Assembly: GCF_024137965.1 (NCBI RefSeq)
Contig: NZ_CP099975.1
Coordinates: 1,178,001-1,242,000, forward strand
Length of the DNA stretch: 64,000 bases
Direction: 5' to 3'
DNA from: Halomonas sp. Y3
GTDB lineage: Bacteria; Pseudomonadota; Gammaproteobacteria; Pseudomonadales; Halomonadaceae
Shown in pieces: positions 50,455 to 63,109 of the stretch. How positions within the stretch are numbered: position 1 is the stretch's first letter; each line of letters begins with the position of its first letter. Under the pieces are notes generated by a model, which worked only from the letters and a program-made list of their open reading frames with translations, had not been told where the DNA came from and did not search any database. The position numbers and the translations under genes were made by a program.

Positions 50455-52164
50455 TCACCCCTTCAGGTCGGGGAAGTCCTCCTCCCGGAACTCCAGCGCC
50501 CCGCGCTCGTCGCTGGCCTTCTGCGCCTCGGCCTGGCGCAGCTCCACCCGGCGGATCTTGCCCGAGATGGTCTTGGGCAGGTCGGCGAACTCCAGGCGGC
50601 GGATGCGCTTGTAGGGGGCCAGCCGCTCCCGGGCAAAGGCGAGGATGTCCCGGGCGAGCTCGGCGCTGGGCTCATGGCCGGCGGCGGGGATGATATAGGC
50701 CTTGGGCACCGAGGTGCGCACCGGATCGGGGCTCGGCACGATGGCCGCCTCGCCCACCGCAGGATGCTCGATCAGCACGCTCTCCAGCTCGAAGGGGCTG
50801 ATGCGGTAGTCGGAGGCCTTGAAGACATCGTCGGCCCGGCCCACGTAGGTGATATAGCCCTGCTCATCCACGCTGGCCACGTCGCCGGTGCGGTAGTAGC
50901 CCCCCTGCATGGCCGCCGCGGTGCGCTCCGGGTCGTTGGCATAGCCCACCATCAGCCCCGCCGGTCGCGCCTCGCCCAGGGCCAGGGCCACTTCCCCTTC
51001 GCTTGCCGGCTGGTCCTCGGCGTTAAGCATCACCACCCGATAGCCGGGCAGGGGACGTCCCATAGAGCCCGCCTTGAGGGGCTGGCCCGGGGAGTTGCCG
51101 ATCTGGGCGGTGGTCTCGGTCTGGCCGAAGCCGTCCCGGATGGTGAGGCCCCAGGCCCGGCGCACCTGCTCGATCACCTCGGGGTTGAGGGGCTCGCCGG
51201 CGGCCACTGCCTCGCGCAGGGCGACCCGGTGGGCGGCGAGATCCTGCTGGATCAGCAGTCGCCACACCGTGGGCGGCGCGCAGAGGGTGGTGATCGCGTA
51301 GTCCGTCAGCACCTTCAGCAGGGCGGCGGCGTCGAAGCGCGCATAGTTGTAGAGGAAGACGCAGGCGCCGGCGTTCCAGGGGGCGAAGAAGCAGCTCCAG
51401 GCGTGCTTGGCCCAGCCCGGCGAGCTGATATTGAGGTGGCGATCCCCCTTCTGCAGGCCGATCCAGTAGAGGGTGGAGAGGTGGCCCACCGGGTAGGACT
51501 GGTGGGTATGGGTGACCAGCTTGGGCCTTGAGGTGGTGCCCGAGGTGAAGTAGAGCAGCATGGGGTCGTCGGCGGGGGTCGGCCCGTCCGGAGTGAAGGC
51601 GTCGCTTTCGCCGTGGGAGTCGGCGAAGTCGTGCCACCCCTCGGCGGCGCCCCCCACGGCGATGCGCGTCAGGGCGTCCTCGCGGCCGGCAAACTTCTCC
51701 AGGTGCTCATGGCCGATCACCAGGTGCTTGACCTGGCCGCGGCTGATGCGGTCCTCGAGGTCTTCGGGGGTCAGCAGGGTGGTGGCGGGAATGATCACCG
51801 CGCCCAGCTTGATGGCGGCGAGCATCACCTCCCACAGGGGCACCTCGTTGCCCAGCATCAGCAGCACCCGGTCGCCGCGGGCCACGCCCAGGGCGCGCAG
51901 CCAGTTGGCGACCTGGTTGGAGCGCCGGGACATCTCGGCGAAGCTCAATCGCGCCTCCCGGCCATCCTCCTCGACGATCCACAGCGCCGGGGCGTCGTTG
52001 TTCCGGGCCATGACGTCGAAGTAGTCCAGCGCCCAGTTGAACTCGGTAAAGGTGGGCCAGCGGAAGTCGCGGTAGGCGGTGTCGTAGTCTTCGCGGTGGG
52101 CCTGCAGGAAGTCCCGGGCGGCGAGGAAGCGCTCCAGCGCCGGTGAGCTCGACGGTGTTGGCAT
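50455..52164 (-). CDS. AMP-binding acyl-CoA synthetase
   Basis: 569 residues. The ANL-superfamily signature is LLYFTSGTTSRPKLVTHTH (about residue 205), followed by GFGQTETTAQIGN, YYRTGDVASVDEQGY and the C-terminal catalytic Lys in DLPKTISGKIRRVEL (about residue 535). It joins a carboxylic acid to CoA through an acyl-AMP intermediate. It resembles medium-chain or benzoate/short-chain acyl-CoA ligases; the acid cannot be specified. AAGGGA lies seven bases before the ATG at 52164. Transcribed alone; it diverges from tex. Confidence 0.9.
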   Translation of the reverse strand: MPTPSSSPALERFLAARDFLQAHREDYDTAYRDFRWPTFTEFNWALDYFDVMARNNDAPALWIVEEDGREARLSFAEMSRRSNQVANWLRALGVARGDRVLLMLGNEVPLWEVMLAAIKLGAVIIPATTLLTPEDLEDRISRGQVKHLVIGHEHLEKFAGREDALTRIAVGGAAEGWHDFADSHGESDAFTPDGPTPADDPMLLYFTSGTTSRPKLVTHTHQSYPVGHLSTLYWIGLQKGDRHLNISSPGWAKHAWSCFFAPWNAGACVFLYNYARFDAAALLKVLTDYAITTLCAPPTVWRLLIQQDLAAHRVALREAVAAGEPLNPEVIEQVRRAWGLTIRDGFGQTETTAQIGNSPGQPLKAGSMGRPLPGYRVVMLNAEDQPASEGEVALALGEARPAGLMVGYANDPERTAAAMQGGYYRTGDVASVDEQGYITYVGRADDVFKASDYRISPFELESVLIEHPAVGEAAIVPSPDPVRTSVPKAYIIPAAGHEPSAELARDILAFARERLAPYKRIRRLEFADLPKTISGKIRRVELRQAEAQKASDERGALEFREEDFPDLKG

Positions 52165-52379
52165 GTTCCATCCCTTCTTGTTGTTGGTTGGCGGTGCGAA
52201 AGGTGATGAGGGTGAAACTCTAGCCAGATTTCGGCGCGCCTGTCCAAGACCCGAGCAAGCGCTTGGACTAAAGTTGCCTGCCGCCGGCGGCCCCTCTGCG
52301 GGGGCCGCCGCGCGTGGCTCGCCCCGGCGTTTGTGATACCTTGTCGCGATCGTTTTTCGAGCATCAGTGAAGGGGTTAC

Positions 52380-54740
<2,361 letters not shown>

Positions 54741-54862
54741 TGCTCTTCGACCTTTGAATAAGTGCCCTCGGGCACCATAATCTGCTTCCTTTACGGGCGC
54801 CTCGGGCGCCCCTATCACCGAGCGAGGCGCCGGCGGCGTCTTCCACCACAAGGGGTGTTACC

Positions 54863-56485
54863 TTGTCCGACTCACTCGCCACCCTCATCACGCGCCTCGA
54901 AGGCGCCGCCCGTCAGGGGCAGTTCAGCCGCCTGCGCCGCGGCCTCGAGAAGGAGGGGCTGCGCGTCGACGGCGCGGGGCGCATCGCCCAGACCCCGCAC
55001 CCGGCGGCGCTGGGCTCCAAGCTGACCCACCCGCATATCACCACCGACTACTCCGAGGCGCTGCTGGAGTACATCACGCCGGTCTACTGCCGGCCCGCCG
55101 ATGCCATGGCGTTTCTCGGCGACCTGCACCGCTTCACCTACCGCTATCTGGGCGACGAGCTGATCTGGCCGGCCAGCATGCCCTCAAGGCTTGCCGGTAA
55201 CGACAGCATCCCCATCGCCGACTACGGCCCCTCCAACGTGGGCACCATGAAGCGGGTCTACCGCCAGGGCCTGGACGTGCGCTACGGGCGGATCATGCAG
55301 GCCATCGCCGGGGTGCACTACAACGTCTCGCTGCCCGACGATCTCTGGGCGCTGCTGCGCCTGATCGACGGCGCCGAAGCGACGCCGATGAACGACTACC
55401 GCTCGGCGCGCTACTTCGGCCTGATCCGCAACTTCCGCCGCCACAGCTGGCTGCTGCTCTATCTCTTCGGCGCCTCCCCGGCCCTGGATCGTAGCTTCCT
55501 GCCGGATGGCCGGGTGCCCGACAAGCTCGAGCCCCACGGCGAGGAGACCCTGGTCTCCCGCTACGCTACCAGCCTGCGCATGTCGGACCTGGGCTACCAG
55601 AACAAGGTGCAGGAGCAGCTCAAGATCTGCTTCAATTCCCTCTCCAACTATGTGAATACGCTGCGTCACGCCATCTCTACCCCCTGGCCCGCCTACCAGG
55701 CGAAGGGCGTGCAGGAAGGCGGCGAGTGGCGTCAGCTCAACGCCAATATCCTGCAGATCGAGAACGAGTACTACAGCGATATTCGCCCCAAGCGGGTCGC
55801 CCGCCACGACGAGACGCCGAGCCAGGCCCTGGAGGCCCGGGGAGTGGAGTACATCGAGGTGCGCTGCCTGGACCTCAACCCGCTGCTCCCCTTCGGCGTG
55901 GACGAGACCCAGATCCGCTTCGTGGACGCCTTCGTGATGTGGTGCCTGCTCAGCGAGAGCCCCTGGATCCCCGACGCCGAGTGCGAGAGCCTCGACGACA
56001 ACCGTCGCCGGGTGGTGGAGCGCGGCCGGGACCCCGAGCTCAGGCTCTGCGACGGCAACCGCGGGCGCAGCGTAGCGGACTGGGGCGGCGAGATCCTGGC
56101 CGAGATGGGCCGGGTGGCCGAGCTCCTCGACCGCCTGGAGGAGGGCGCGCCCCACGCCGCCGCCGTGGCCGCCATGGCCCCGCGCCTGGCGGATCCCGCC
56201 CTGACCCCCTCCGGTCAGCTGCTGGCCCGGCTCGAGGAGAGCGGCGAGGAGTTCAGCGACGTCATGCTGGCCATCGCTCGGGAGCAGGCGGAGCGGCTGC
56301 GCGCCGAGCCCATGGACCCGGCCCGGGAGGCGCTCTTCCACGAGCTGGTGGCGACCTCGCAGCGCCAGCAGGCGGAGATCGAGGCCGGCGACGGCTGCTC
56401 CTTCGACGACTTCCTGGCCGACTACTTCGAGCGCGCCCGGGAGTCGCGTCTCGCCGGCCTCGCCGCGGCGGAGCGGGCGCCATGA
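54863..56485 (+). CDS. gshA: Glutamate-cysteine ligase GshA (type 1)
   Basis: 540 residues with a TTG start at 54863; AAGGGG stands seven bases ahead and no ATG exists before residue 83, so TTG is well supported. It makes gamma-glutamylcysteine, the first step of glutathione synthesis. Family motifs are RGLEKEGLRVDGAGRIAQTPHP, HITTDYSEALLEYITP, and YGPSNVGTMKRVYRQGL. Glutathione is the co-substrate of the YqjG-type enzyme at 19940. Its stop overlaps the dsbB start by four bases. Confidence 0.95.
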   Translation: MSDSLATLITRLEGAARQGQFSRLRRGLEKEGLRVDGAGRIAQTPHPAALGSKLTHPHITTDYSEALLEYITPVYCRPADAMAFLGDLHRFTYRYLGDELIWPASMPSRLAGNDSIPIADYGPSNVGTMKRVYRQGLDVRYGRIMQAIAGVHYNVSLPDDLWALLRLIDGAEATPMNDYRSARYFGLIRNFRRHSWLLLYLFGASPALDRSFLPDGRVPDKLEPHGEETLVSRYATSLRMSDLGYQNKVQEQLKICFNSLSNYVNTLRHAISTPWPAYQAKGVQEGGEWRQLNANILQIENEYYSDIRPKRVARHDETPSQALEARGVEYIEVRCLDLNPLLPFGVDETQIRFVDAFVMWCLLSESPWIPDAECESLDDNRRRVVERGRDPELRLCDGNRGRSVADWGGEILAEMGRVAELLDRLEEGAPHAAAVAAMAPRLADPALTPSGQLLARLEESGEEFSDVMLAIAREQAERLRAEPMDPAREALFHELVATSQRQQAEIEAGDGCSFDDFLADYFERARESRLAGLAAAERAP

Positions 56486-57000
56486 GGACGCATCTCGCGC
56501 GCCTCGGAGTGCGCCACTGGAGCCTTGCAGGCCTCGCCTTCTGCGTGCTGATGATGGCCGTGGCCCTGGGGCTCGAGCATATCGCCGGCCTCGAGCCCTG
56601 CCCGCTCTGCATCTTCCAGCGGGTGGCGGTGCTTTCGGCCGCCGCGGTCTTCGCGGTGGCGGCGATCCACAACCCCGAAGGGCGAGTCGGGGCGGGCCTC
56701 TACGGCGTTCTGGGCCTGGCCGCGGTGGCCGGCGGCATCGGGGTGGCAGGCCGACACCTCTGGCTGCAGTCGCTGCCCCCGGAGGAGGTGCCGAGCTGCG
56801 GGCCGGGGCTCGACTACATGATGGAGCTGCTGCCCTGGCGTGACGTGGTGGCCATGGTGCTCTCCGGCTCCGGCGAGTGTGCCGAGATCGATTTCCTGTT
56901 CCTCGGCATCTCCCTGCCGGGCTGGACCCTGATCGGCTTTGTGGTGCTGGCACTCGCGCCGCTAGGCATCCTGCTCTCGGCCTTTCGCGAGCGGGGCTGA
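56482..57000 (+). CDS. dsbB: Disulfide bond formation protein B (DsbB)
   Basis: 172 residues. The four-helix membrane protein has the first redox pair in LEPCPLCIFQR (about residues 39-43) and the second in PSCGPGLDY ... GSGECAEIDFLFLG. It re-oxidises DsbA and passes the electrons to quinone. Start ATG at 56482 overlaps the gshA stop (ATGA), giving an operon. The following gene is rsd/algQ, the same neighbour as in Pseudomonas. Confidence 0.95.
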   Translation: MRTHLARLGVRHWSLAGLAFCVLMMAVALGLEHIAGLEPCPLCIFQRVAVLSAAAVFAVAAIHNPEGRVGAGLYGVLGLAAVAGGIGVAGRHLWLQSLPPEEVPSCGPGLDYMMELLPWRDVVAMVLSGSGECAEIDFLFLGISLPGWTLIGFVVLALAPLGILLSAFRERG

Positions 57001-57131
57001 ACGCTCCTCCCCCGGGGATTGACACCGTCGGCGCCAGGGGCGAGTCTGGTCTCCCGGCCGGGGCGTCCTGAGCGCCTGGCCTTGGATAACGAGCTCTGGA
57101 TCGCGAGCTCTGAAAAGCAAGGGAGGCCCCC

Positions 57132-57638
57132 ATGCTGGAAGATTGCAAGAGCGCCCTGGAGCGCTGGGGCGGCGTGCACAAGCTGATCGACCGCTGGCTC
57201 GACGAGCGCCGCGAGCTGCTGGTTCACTTCGTGGAGCTCAAGGAGGCCTGCGACGCCGAGCTCGAGGCGGTGAGCAAGGCGCAGATCGACCGCTTCAGCG
57301 AGCTTTTGATGGACTACATCAGCGCCGGTCACTTCGAGATCTACCCCCAGCTGCGCGAGGAGGCCAAGGCCTTCGAGGACGAAGCCGCCCTGGAGCTCGC
57401 CGACCGCCTGCTGGCGCGGCTGGAGATGTCCACCGAGCTGGTGCTCTCCTTCGATGCCGAATACGAGAGCCCCGGCCGGGTGCGCCAGAACCTCGGCCGG
57501 CTGCCCGCCTGGCTAGAGCGCCTGGCCCACGGCCTCACCGAACGCTTCTCCCTCGAGGACCAGCTGATCGGTCGCGTCCACTCCGCCCACGCCCCCGATG
57601 CCGCCCGGCAAGAGGCCGCCGCCCGCTCAGGTGTCTGA
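57132..57638 (+). CDS. rsd: Rsd/AlgQ family anti-sigma-70 regulator
   Basis: 168 residues (MLEDCKSALERWGGVHKLIDRWLDER), mostly helical. WGGVHKLIDRWLDERRELLV and RFSELLMDYISAGHFEIYPQL are typical of Rsd/AlgQ proteins, which bind region 4 of sigma-70 and favour alternative sigma factors. AGGGAGG lies six bases before the ATG. A possible -35 TTGACA at 57018 precedes it, so it may have its own promoter. Its 3' end overlaps the convergent efflux gene by 12 bases. Confidence 0.93.
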   Translation: MLEDCKSALERWGGVHKLIDRWLDERRELLVHFVELKEACDAELEAVSKAQIDRFSELLMDYISAGHFEIYPQLREEAKAFEDEAALELADRLLARLEMSTELVLSFDAEYESPGRVRQNLGRLPAWLERLAHGLTERFSLEDQLIGRVHSAHAPDAARQEAAARSGV

Positions 57639-60600
57639 ACCGCGGCGCTCGAAGCGTCCCCCCAGCACCAGCAGGCAGGGGGTAAGCAGCAGCGTCAGGC
57701 CGGTGGCGAAGGTGAGCCCGCCGGCGATGGCGCTGGAGAGCTGGGTCCACCACTGGGCCGAGGGGGCGCCCAGCCCCAGGCTCGGCGCGAAGAGGTTGAC
57801 GTTGACCCCGAGCACCATGGGCATGAGGCCCAGCACCGTGGTGATGGCCGTCAGCAGCACCGGCCGCAGGCGCAGGCCGCCCGCCTCCAGGGCCGCCTCC
57901 CCGGGGGAGAGCCCCTCCCGGCGCAGCTGATTGTAGGTGTCGATCAGCACGATATTGTTGTTCACCACGATGCCCGCCAGGGCGATGATCCCCATCCCCA
58001 CCATGACGATGCCGAAGGGCTGGCCGTTGACCAGCAGCCCCAGCAGCACGCCGGCGGTGGAGAAGACGATGGCTGAGAGCACCAGCCCCGCCTGATAGAG
58101 GCTGTTGAACTGGGTCACGAGTATCAGCGCCATCAGCGCCACGGCGACCAGGAAGGCGGTGGTCAGAAAGCGGCTCGCCTCCTGCTGGTCCTGCTGTTCG
58201 CCGGCCACCTTGACCATCACCCCCTCCGGCGGCGCCCCCGCCGTCTCCAGCAGGGCGCGCAGCCGCTCGTCGGCCCGGTAGCCCTCCGCCACGTCGGCCT
58301 CCAGGGTCACCGCGCGGCGCCCGTCGATGCGGTGCAGGGTGCCCACCTTGGGCGCCGGTAGCAGCGCCACGAAGTGGGCGATCGGCACTTGGCCCCGGGG
58401 CGTATTGAGGGTCAGCTGGCCCAGCTGCTCAAGTGAGCGGTAGCCATCCGGAAGGCGCACCCGGATATCCACCTCGTCGCTCACCTCGGCGGGGCGGTAG
58501 CTCGCCACCTGCAGGCCGGTGGTCAGCAGCTGCACGGCGCTGCCCACGGACGCCACGTCGGCGCCGAAGCGCGCCGCCGCCTCGCGGTCCACCATCACCC
58601 GCCACTCCACCCCGGGCAGGCTGCGGTCATCCTCGATATCGCGAAAGCCGCCCAGCTCGCCCATCCGTGCGCGCAGCGCCTCCACGACGTCATCGGCGGC
58701 GGCGGGGTCATGGGCGCTGATCTCCAGCACGATGGGCTTGCCTTCGCCGGGGCCCATCTCCTGCTCCCGGAACTCCAGGGCCAGGCCGGGCAGGTCGGCG
58801 GCTCGCTCGCGCATCTCGGTGAAGATCTCGGCCACCGGGCGGCGCCGGTGCCAGTCGATCAGCTGGAACTGCAGCACGCCGATCACGTCGCTGCCGAGCT
58901 GCTGGTTGGGCACCGCGAAGGAGCGCGCATAGAGCGCCTCCACCTCGCTCATGCCGGCCAGGCGCGCCTCCACCCGCCGCACCACGGCATCCTTCTCGGC
59001 GGCGGAGAAGTCCCCCCGGGCCCGCACCAGCACCTGGGCGCTGTCCGGCTCCACGGCGGGGAAGAACTCCACTCCGTGGTTGAAGCGGGCGTAGGCGGTG
59101 TAGATCAGCGCCAGCAGCAGCAGGGCGAAGAGCAGGGTCAGCCCGGGCCAGGCCAGCAGCCGGGCGAGCAGGGCGCGATAGAGCCGCCCGCCGGCGGTGA
59201 TGTGGTTCTGGTCGACCTCGCGGCGCGAGGCGCGCACCCCGAAGACGCCGCCCAGGGTGGGCAGGAAGACCAGCGCCATGGCCAGCGACGCCAGCAGGCA
59301 GAGGATCACCGTGGCCGGCAGGTACTTCATGAATTCGCCTACCACCCCGGGCCAGAACAGCAGCGGCACGAACACCGCCAGGGTGGTGGCGGTGGAGGCG
59401 ATCACCGGCCAGCTCATGCGCGCGGCGGCGTTGACCCAGGCCTCCCGCGGCTCCTGCCCTTCGCGGAGGTGGCGGTCGGCCAGCTCCGAGACCACGATGG
59501 CGCCGTCCACCAGCATGCCGGCGACGAGAATCAGCGCGAAGAGCACTACGATATTGAGGGTGTAGCCCAGGCTCCAGATCAGCAGGATGCCGGTGAGAAA
59601 GGCCCCGGGGATGGTCAGCCCCACCATCAGGGCGCTGCGCACCCCCATGGCGGCGAGTATCACCACCAGCACCATCACCACGGCGGTGAGCACGTTGTTG
59701 AGCAGCTCGTCGAGCATCTCCTCCACCATCTGGGACTGGTCGGTGATGGTGGTCACCTCCAGCCCCTCGGGGAGCAGTTCTCGGGCCTCCTCGAGCAGCC
59801 CCTGGACCTGCTCGATGGTGGCGATGATATTGGCCCCGGCGCGCTTGGAGATCTCCAGCACCAGGGCCGGCTGGCCGTCGATGCGGGCGAAGCCCTCCGG
59901 GTCCTTGAAGCCGGGACGAATCCAGGCCACGTCGCCGAAGGTGACGACGCGGTCGCCGTCCACCTTCACCGGCATCGCCATCACATCCTCCAGGCGCTCG
60001 ATCACCCCGGGTACCTTGAGCGCCAGGCGCCCGGCGCCGGTGTCCAGGCTGCCCGCCGCCACCAGGCGGTTGTTGCGGGTGACCAGGTCGAAGAGTCGGT
60101 CGAAGTCGACCCCGTAGCTGTCCAGCACCAGGGGGTCGACGACGATCTCGAGGAGCTCCTCGCGGTCGCCGCCGATATCCACCTCCAGCACCTCGCCGAT
60201 GCCCTCGATCTCCTCCTTGAGCCGGCGGGCCACGGCCAGCCGCTGGCGCTCTTCCAGGGGGCCGGAGAGGCCGACGGTCAGCACCGGGAAGAGCCCCACG
60301 TTGACCTCCATCACCCGCGGCTCGTCCGCCTCCTGGGGCAGCTCGGCCCGGGCGATATCGACCTTCTCGCGCACGTCGCTGAGGGCCTGGTCCGGATCGA
60401 AGCCGGCGTCGAACTCCAGGGTCACGGCGGCGTGGCCTTCGCTTGCCTGGGAGGTCAGCTTGCGCACCCCCTCGATGCTGCGCAGCTCCTGCTCCATGGG
60501 GCGCACCAGCAGCCGCTCGCCATCCTCGGGGCTGACCCCCTCCAGGGAGAGCGAGACATAGATGATGGGGATGGTAACGTCGGGGTTGGCCTCCTTGGGG

Positions 60601-60698
60601 ATCGCCTGCCAGGCGGCGGCGCCGGCCAGCAGCAGGGCGGCCAGCAGCAGCAGGGTGGTGCGGGAGCGATCCAGGGCGGCTGCGATCAGGGTGCGCAT
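57627..60698 (-). CDS. RND efflux pump inner-membrane transporter
   Basis: 1023 residues, the usual RND length. There is a first membrane helix (TLLLLAALLLAGAAAWQAIP), a large periplasmic loop, five central helices (VVILAAMGVRSALMVGLTIP, VLFALILVAGMLVDGAIVVSELADR), and the same pattern in the second half (GMGIIALAGIVVNNNIVLIDTYNQLRR). The helix-4 motif GMLVDGAIVV holds the proton-relay Asp. This is the HAE1-like family; the substrates are unknown. It overlaps the adaptor gene by 13 bases. No outer-membrane channel gene is in the operon. Confidence 0.93.
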   Translation of the reverse strand: MRTLIAAALDRSRTTLLLLAALLLAGAAAWQAIPKEANPDVTIPIIYVSLSLEGVSPEDGERLLVRPMEQELRSIEGVRKLTSQASEGHAAVTLEFDAGFDPDQALSDVREKVDIARAELPQEADEPRVMEVNVGLFPVLTVGLSGPLEERQRLAVARRLKEEIEGIGEVLEVDIGGDREELLEIVVDPLVLDSYGVDFDRLFDLVTRNNRLVAAGSLDTGAGRLALKVPGVIERLEDVMAMPVKVDGDRVVTFGDVAWIRPGFKDPEGFARIDGQPALVLEISKRAGANIIATIEQVQGLLEEARELLPEGLEVTTITDQSQMVEEMLDELLNNVLTAVVMVLVVILAAMGVRSALMVGLTIPGAFLTGILLIWSLGYTLNIVVLFALILVAGMLVDGAIVVSELADRHLREGQEPREAWVNAAARMSWPVIASTATTLAVFVPLLFWPGVVGEFMKYLPATVILCLLASLAMALVFLPTLGGVFGVRASRREVDQNHITAGGRLYRALLARLLAWPGLTLLFALLLLALIYTAYARFNHGVEFFPAVEPDSAQVLVRARGDFSAAEKDAVVRRVEARLAGMSEVEALYARSFAVPNQQLGSDVIGVLQFQLIDWHRRRPVAEIFTEMRERAADLPGLALEFREQEMGPGEGKPIVLEISAHDPAAADDVVEALRARMGELGGFRDIEDDRSLPGVEWRVMVDREAAARFGADVASVGSAVQLLTTGLQVASYRPAEVSDEVDIRVRLPDGYRSLEQLGQLTLNTPRGQVPIAHFVALLPAPKVGTLHRIDGRRAVTLEADVAEGYRADERLRALLETAGAPPEGVMVKVAGEQQDQQEASRFLTTAFLVAVALMALILVTQFNSLYQAGLVLSAIVFSTAGVLLGLLVNGQPFGIVMVGMGIIALAGIVVNNNIVLIDTYNQLRREGLSPGEAALEAGGLRLRPVLLTAITTVLGLMPMVLGVNVNLFAPSLGLGAPSAQWWTQLSSAIAGGLTFATGLTLLLTPCLLVLGGRFERRGSDT

Positions 60699-61819
60699 TT
60701 CAGGGCGACCCCTCGGCGCTGGTCGCGGCGACGGGGGTGACCCGCTCCCCCCGGGGCCACCAGGCCGCCGCCCAGGGTGATCAGGCGCACCCGCTCGGGC
60801 AGGCCGGCGACCCGCGCCTCCTGGGGGGTGCTGTCCACCAGGGTGACCGCCGTTAGCACCACCCGGTCCTCGCCGTCCAGGTGCTTCACCGCCAGGCGGC
60901 CGTCGTCGTCCAGCTCCAGCAGGGCGGGGGAGAGCCGCTGCACCTCCCGCTCCGGCAGGGTGATCACCAGGGTGGCGCTGGCGCCGGCGAGGCGCCGCCC
61001 CTCGGGGTTGGCGACCCGGGCCTCCACCGGGAAGCTGCGGGTCTGATCCTCGGCGCGGCGGCCCACCAGGCTGACCTCTCCCTCGAGCCGCGTGCCGTCC
61101 AGCAGGCGCAGCTCCGCGGGCAGGCCGGCCTCGAGCGCGTGGGCGTCGCGCTGGGGCGCCCAGGCCCTGGCCACCAGATGGCGGTCATCCACCAGCCGGC
61201 CGAAGGTCTCGCCGGCCTGGAGCAGCTCGCCGAGCTCCACGTCCAGGTGGTCGAGCACGCCTTCGAAGGGGGCGGTGGGGCGGGTGTCGTCGAGCTGGCG
61301 GCGCAGGCTCGCCACCTCGGCGGCCGCCCTGGCGGCGCCGCTCTGCAGGCGCAGGTAGTCGGTATTGGAGAGCAGCTCCCGGCGGCGCAGGTCGTCGGCG
61401 CCGGCGAGCTCGGCTCGGGCCAGGGTCAGCTCCGCCTCGGCCTGCTCGAGCCTGGCCGGCAGCTCGTCCCGGGCCAGGCCCAGCAGCACCGTGCCCGCCT
61501 CGATGCGTTCCCCCTCCGCCACCGGCAGCGCCTCCACGCGGCCCGCCTGGCGGGTGCGCAGGGTCAGCTCCTGGTCGGCGGTGAGGTGGCCCTGGAGCAC
61601 CAGTCGCGGGCTGTGGGGCTCGGCCTGGCGCTCGCTCACCTCCACCCTGGTGGGCTCAGGCTCGGCGGCGGGTTCGCTCTCGGGGGGCGCCTCCTGAAAA
61701 CGCTGCAGATCGCCCAGGGCCAGCCAGGCGGCCAGGGTCAGGGTAATGGCGATGGCGAGCAGCGGGGGCAGGGGAGGGAGGCGTCGACGGGGCATGCGGT
61801 GTGATCCATCAGCGGGCAT
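60686..61819 (-). CDS. RND efflux periplasmic adaptor (membrane fusion protein)
   Basis: 377 residues from the ATG at 61819; 61837 and 61795 are alternatives and none has a strong ribosome binding site. An N-terminal membrane anchor (LPPLLAIAITLTLAAWLALG) is followed by a lipoyl half-motif (LTLRTRQAGRVEALPVAEGERIEAG), a short coiled coil (about 115-175) and the second lipoyl half (APFEGVLDHLDVELGELLQAG), then a beta-barrel domain. It bridges the RND pump and an outer-membrane channel encoded elsewhere. It is first in the operon with the transporter. Confidence 0.9.
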   Translation of the reverse strand: MPADGSHRMPRRRLPPLPPLLAIAITLTLAAWLALGDLQRFQEAPPESEPAAEPEPTRVEVSERQAEPHSPRLVLQGHLTADQELTLRTRQAGRVEALPVAEGERIEAGTVLLGLARDELPARLEQAEAELTLARAELAGADDLRRRELLSNTDYLRLQSGAARAAAEVASLRRQLDDTRPTAPFEGVLDHLDVELGELLQAGETFGRLVDDRHLVARAWAPQRDAHALEAGLPAELRLLDGTRLEGEVSLVGRRAEDQTRSFPVEARVANPEGRRLAGASATLVITLPEREVQRLSPALLELDDDGRLAVKHLDGEDRVVLTAVTLVDSTPQEARVAGLPERVRLITLGGGLVAPGGAGHPRRRDQRRGVALKCAP

Positions 61820-61859
61820 GAGACGCCAGCATAGCATCCGGCCCTCGTCCTACGTCGCA

Positions 61860-61888
61860 TTGAGTTTTGTGCGGCGCAGGCATACCAT
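61860..61888 (+). promoter_or_regulatory. Candidate sigma-70 promoter of mdh
   Basis: TTGAGT (61860-61865) and TACCAT (61883-61888) are spaced by 17 bases. The transcript would start near 61895, with an 80-base leader containing a GC-rich hairpin before the ATG at 61977. Confidence 0.4.
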
Positions 61889-61976
61889 CTTGCCGGTTTG
61901 ATTTCAGGCCCGGCGGTTCGCCCGGCGGGTCCGTCCTCACGGCGACACCCCGTGCGTTGACAACCAAGGAGCATCC

Positions 61977-62954
61977 ATGAAACAGCCCGTCCGTATTGCC
62001 ATCACCGGCGCTGCCGGCCAGATCAGCTACTCCCTCGCCTTCCGCATCGCCTCCGGCGACATGCTGGGCAAGGACCAGCCGGTCATCCTGCAGCTGCTCG
62101 AGATCACCCCGGCCATGGAAGCCCTCAAGGGTGTGGTGATGGAGCTGAACGACTGTGCCTTCCCGCTGGTGCAGGACATCGTCGCCACCGACGATGCCAA
62201 CGTCGCCTTCAAGGACGCCGACTTCGCCCTGCTGGTCGGCGCGCGTCCTCGCGGCCCGGGCATGGAGCGCAAGGACCTGCTGGAAGCCAACGCGGCCATC
62301 TTCTCCGTGCAGGGCAAGGCCCTGAACGACAACGCCAGCCGCGACGTCAAGGTGCTGGTGGTGGGCAACCCGGCCAACACCAACGCCCTGATCGCCTCCT
62401 GCAACGCGCCGGACCTGGATCCCAAGCAGTTCACCGCCATGACTCGCCTGGACCACAACCGCGCCCTGACCCAGCTGGCCCAGAAGACCGGCAAGCACGT
62501 CACCGACGTCGAGAGCATGATCATCTGGGGCAACCACAGCGCCACCCAGTACCCCGACATCGCCCACTGCAAGGTCGACGGCAAGCCCGCCGCCGAGCTG
62601 GTCGAGCGTGACTGGTACGAGAACACCTTCATTCCGGACGTGCAGCAGCGCGGTGCCGCCATCATCAAGGCCCGCGGCGCCTCCTCCGCGGCCTCCGCGG
62701 CCTCTTCCGCCATCGATCACATGCGCGACTGGGCGCTGGGCACCAACGGCCAGATCGTCAGCATGGCGATCCCCTCCGACGGCAGCTACGGCGTCGAGCC
62801 GGGTATCATCTACTCCTACCCGGTCACCTGCGAAGGCGGCAAGTACGAGATCGTGCAGGGTCTGGAAGTCGACGAGTTCAGCCGTGGCAAGATGAAGGCC
62901 ACCGAAGACGAGCTGCGCGAAGAGCGCGCCGCCGTCGAGCATCTGCTGGGCTGA
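61977..62954 (+). CDS. mdh: Malate dehydrogenase
   Basis: 325 residues, the dimeric NAD-dependent type. The N-terminal NAD motif is [19 protein letters not shown], with [15 protein letters not shown] and the active-site region [15 protein letters not shown] (Asp/Arg) and [11 protein letters not shown] (catalytic His). It oxidises malate to oxaloacetate in the TCA cycle, which pckA at 48679 can then convert. AAGGAG stands five to six bases before the ATG. Confidence 0.97.
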   Translation: MKQPVRIAITGAAGQISYSLAFRIASGDMLGKDQPVILQLLEITPAMEALKGVVMELNDCAFPLVQDIVATDDANVAFKDADFALLVGARPRGPGMERKDLLEANAAIFSVQGKALNDNASRDVKVLVVGNPANTNALIASCNAPDLDPKQFTAMTRLDHNRALTQLAQKTGKHVTDVESMIIWGNHSATQYPDIAHCKVDGKPAAELVERDWYENTFIPDVQQRGAAIIKARGASSAASAASSAIDHMRDWALGTNGQIVSMAIPSDGSYGVEPGIIYSYPVTCEGGKYEIVQGLEVDEFSRGKMKATEDELREERAAVEHLLG

Positions 62955-62967
62955 ACCCCGGCCATGA

Positions 62968-63106
<139 letters not shown>

Positions 63107-63109
<3 letters not shown>

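Noticed and set aside
56013..57071. Forward frame starting at 55726 as a fusion of an unknown domain with DsbB
   Set aside because: The part before 56482 is the shadow of gshA in another frame; DsbB begins at the ATGA overlap.
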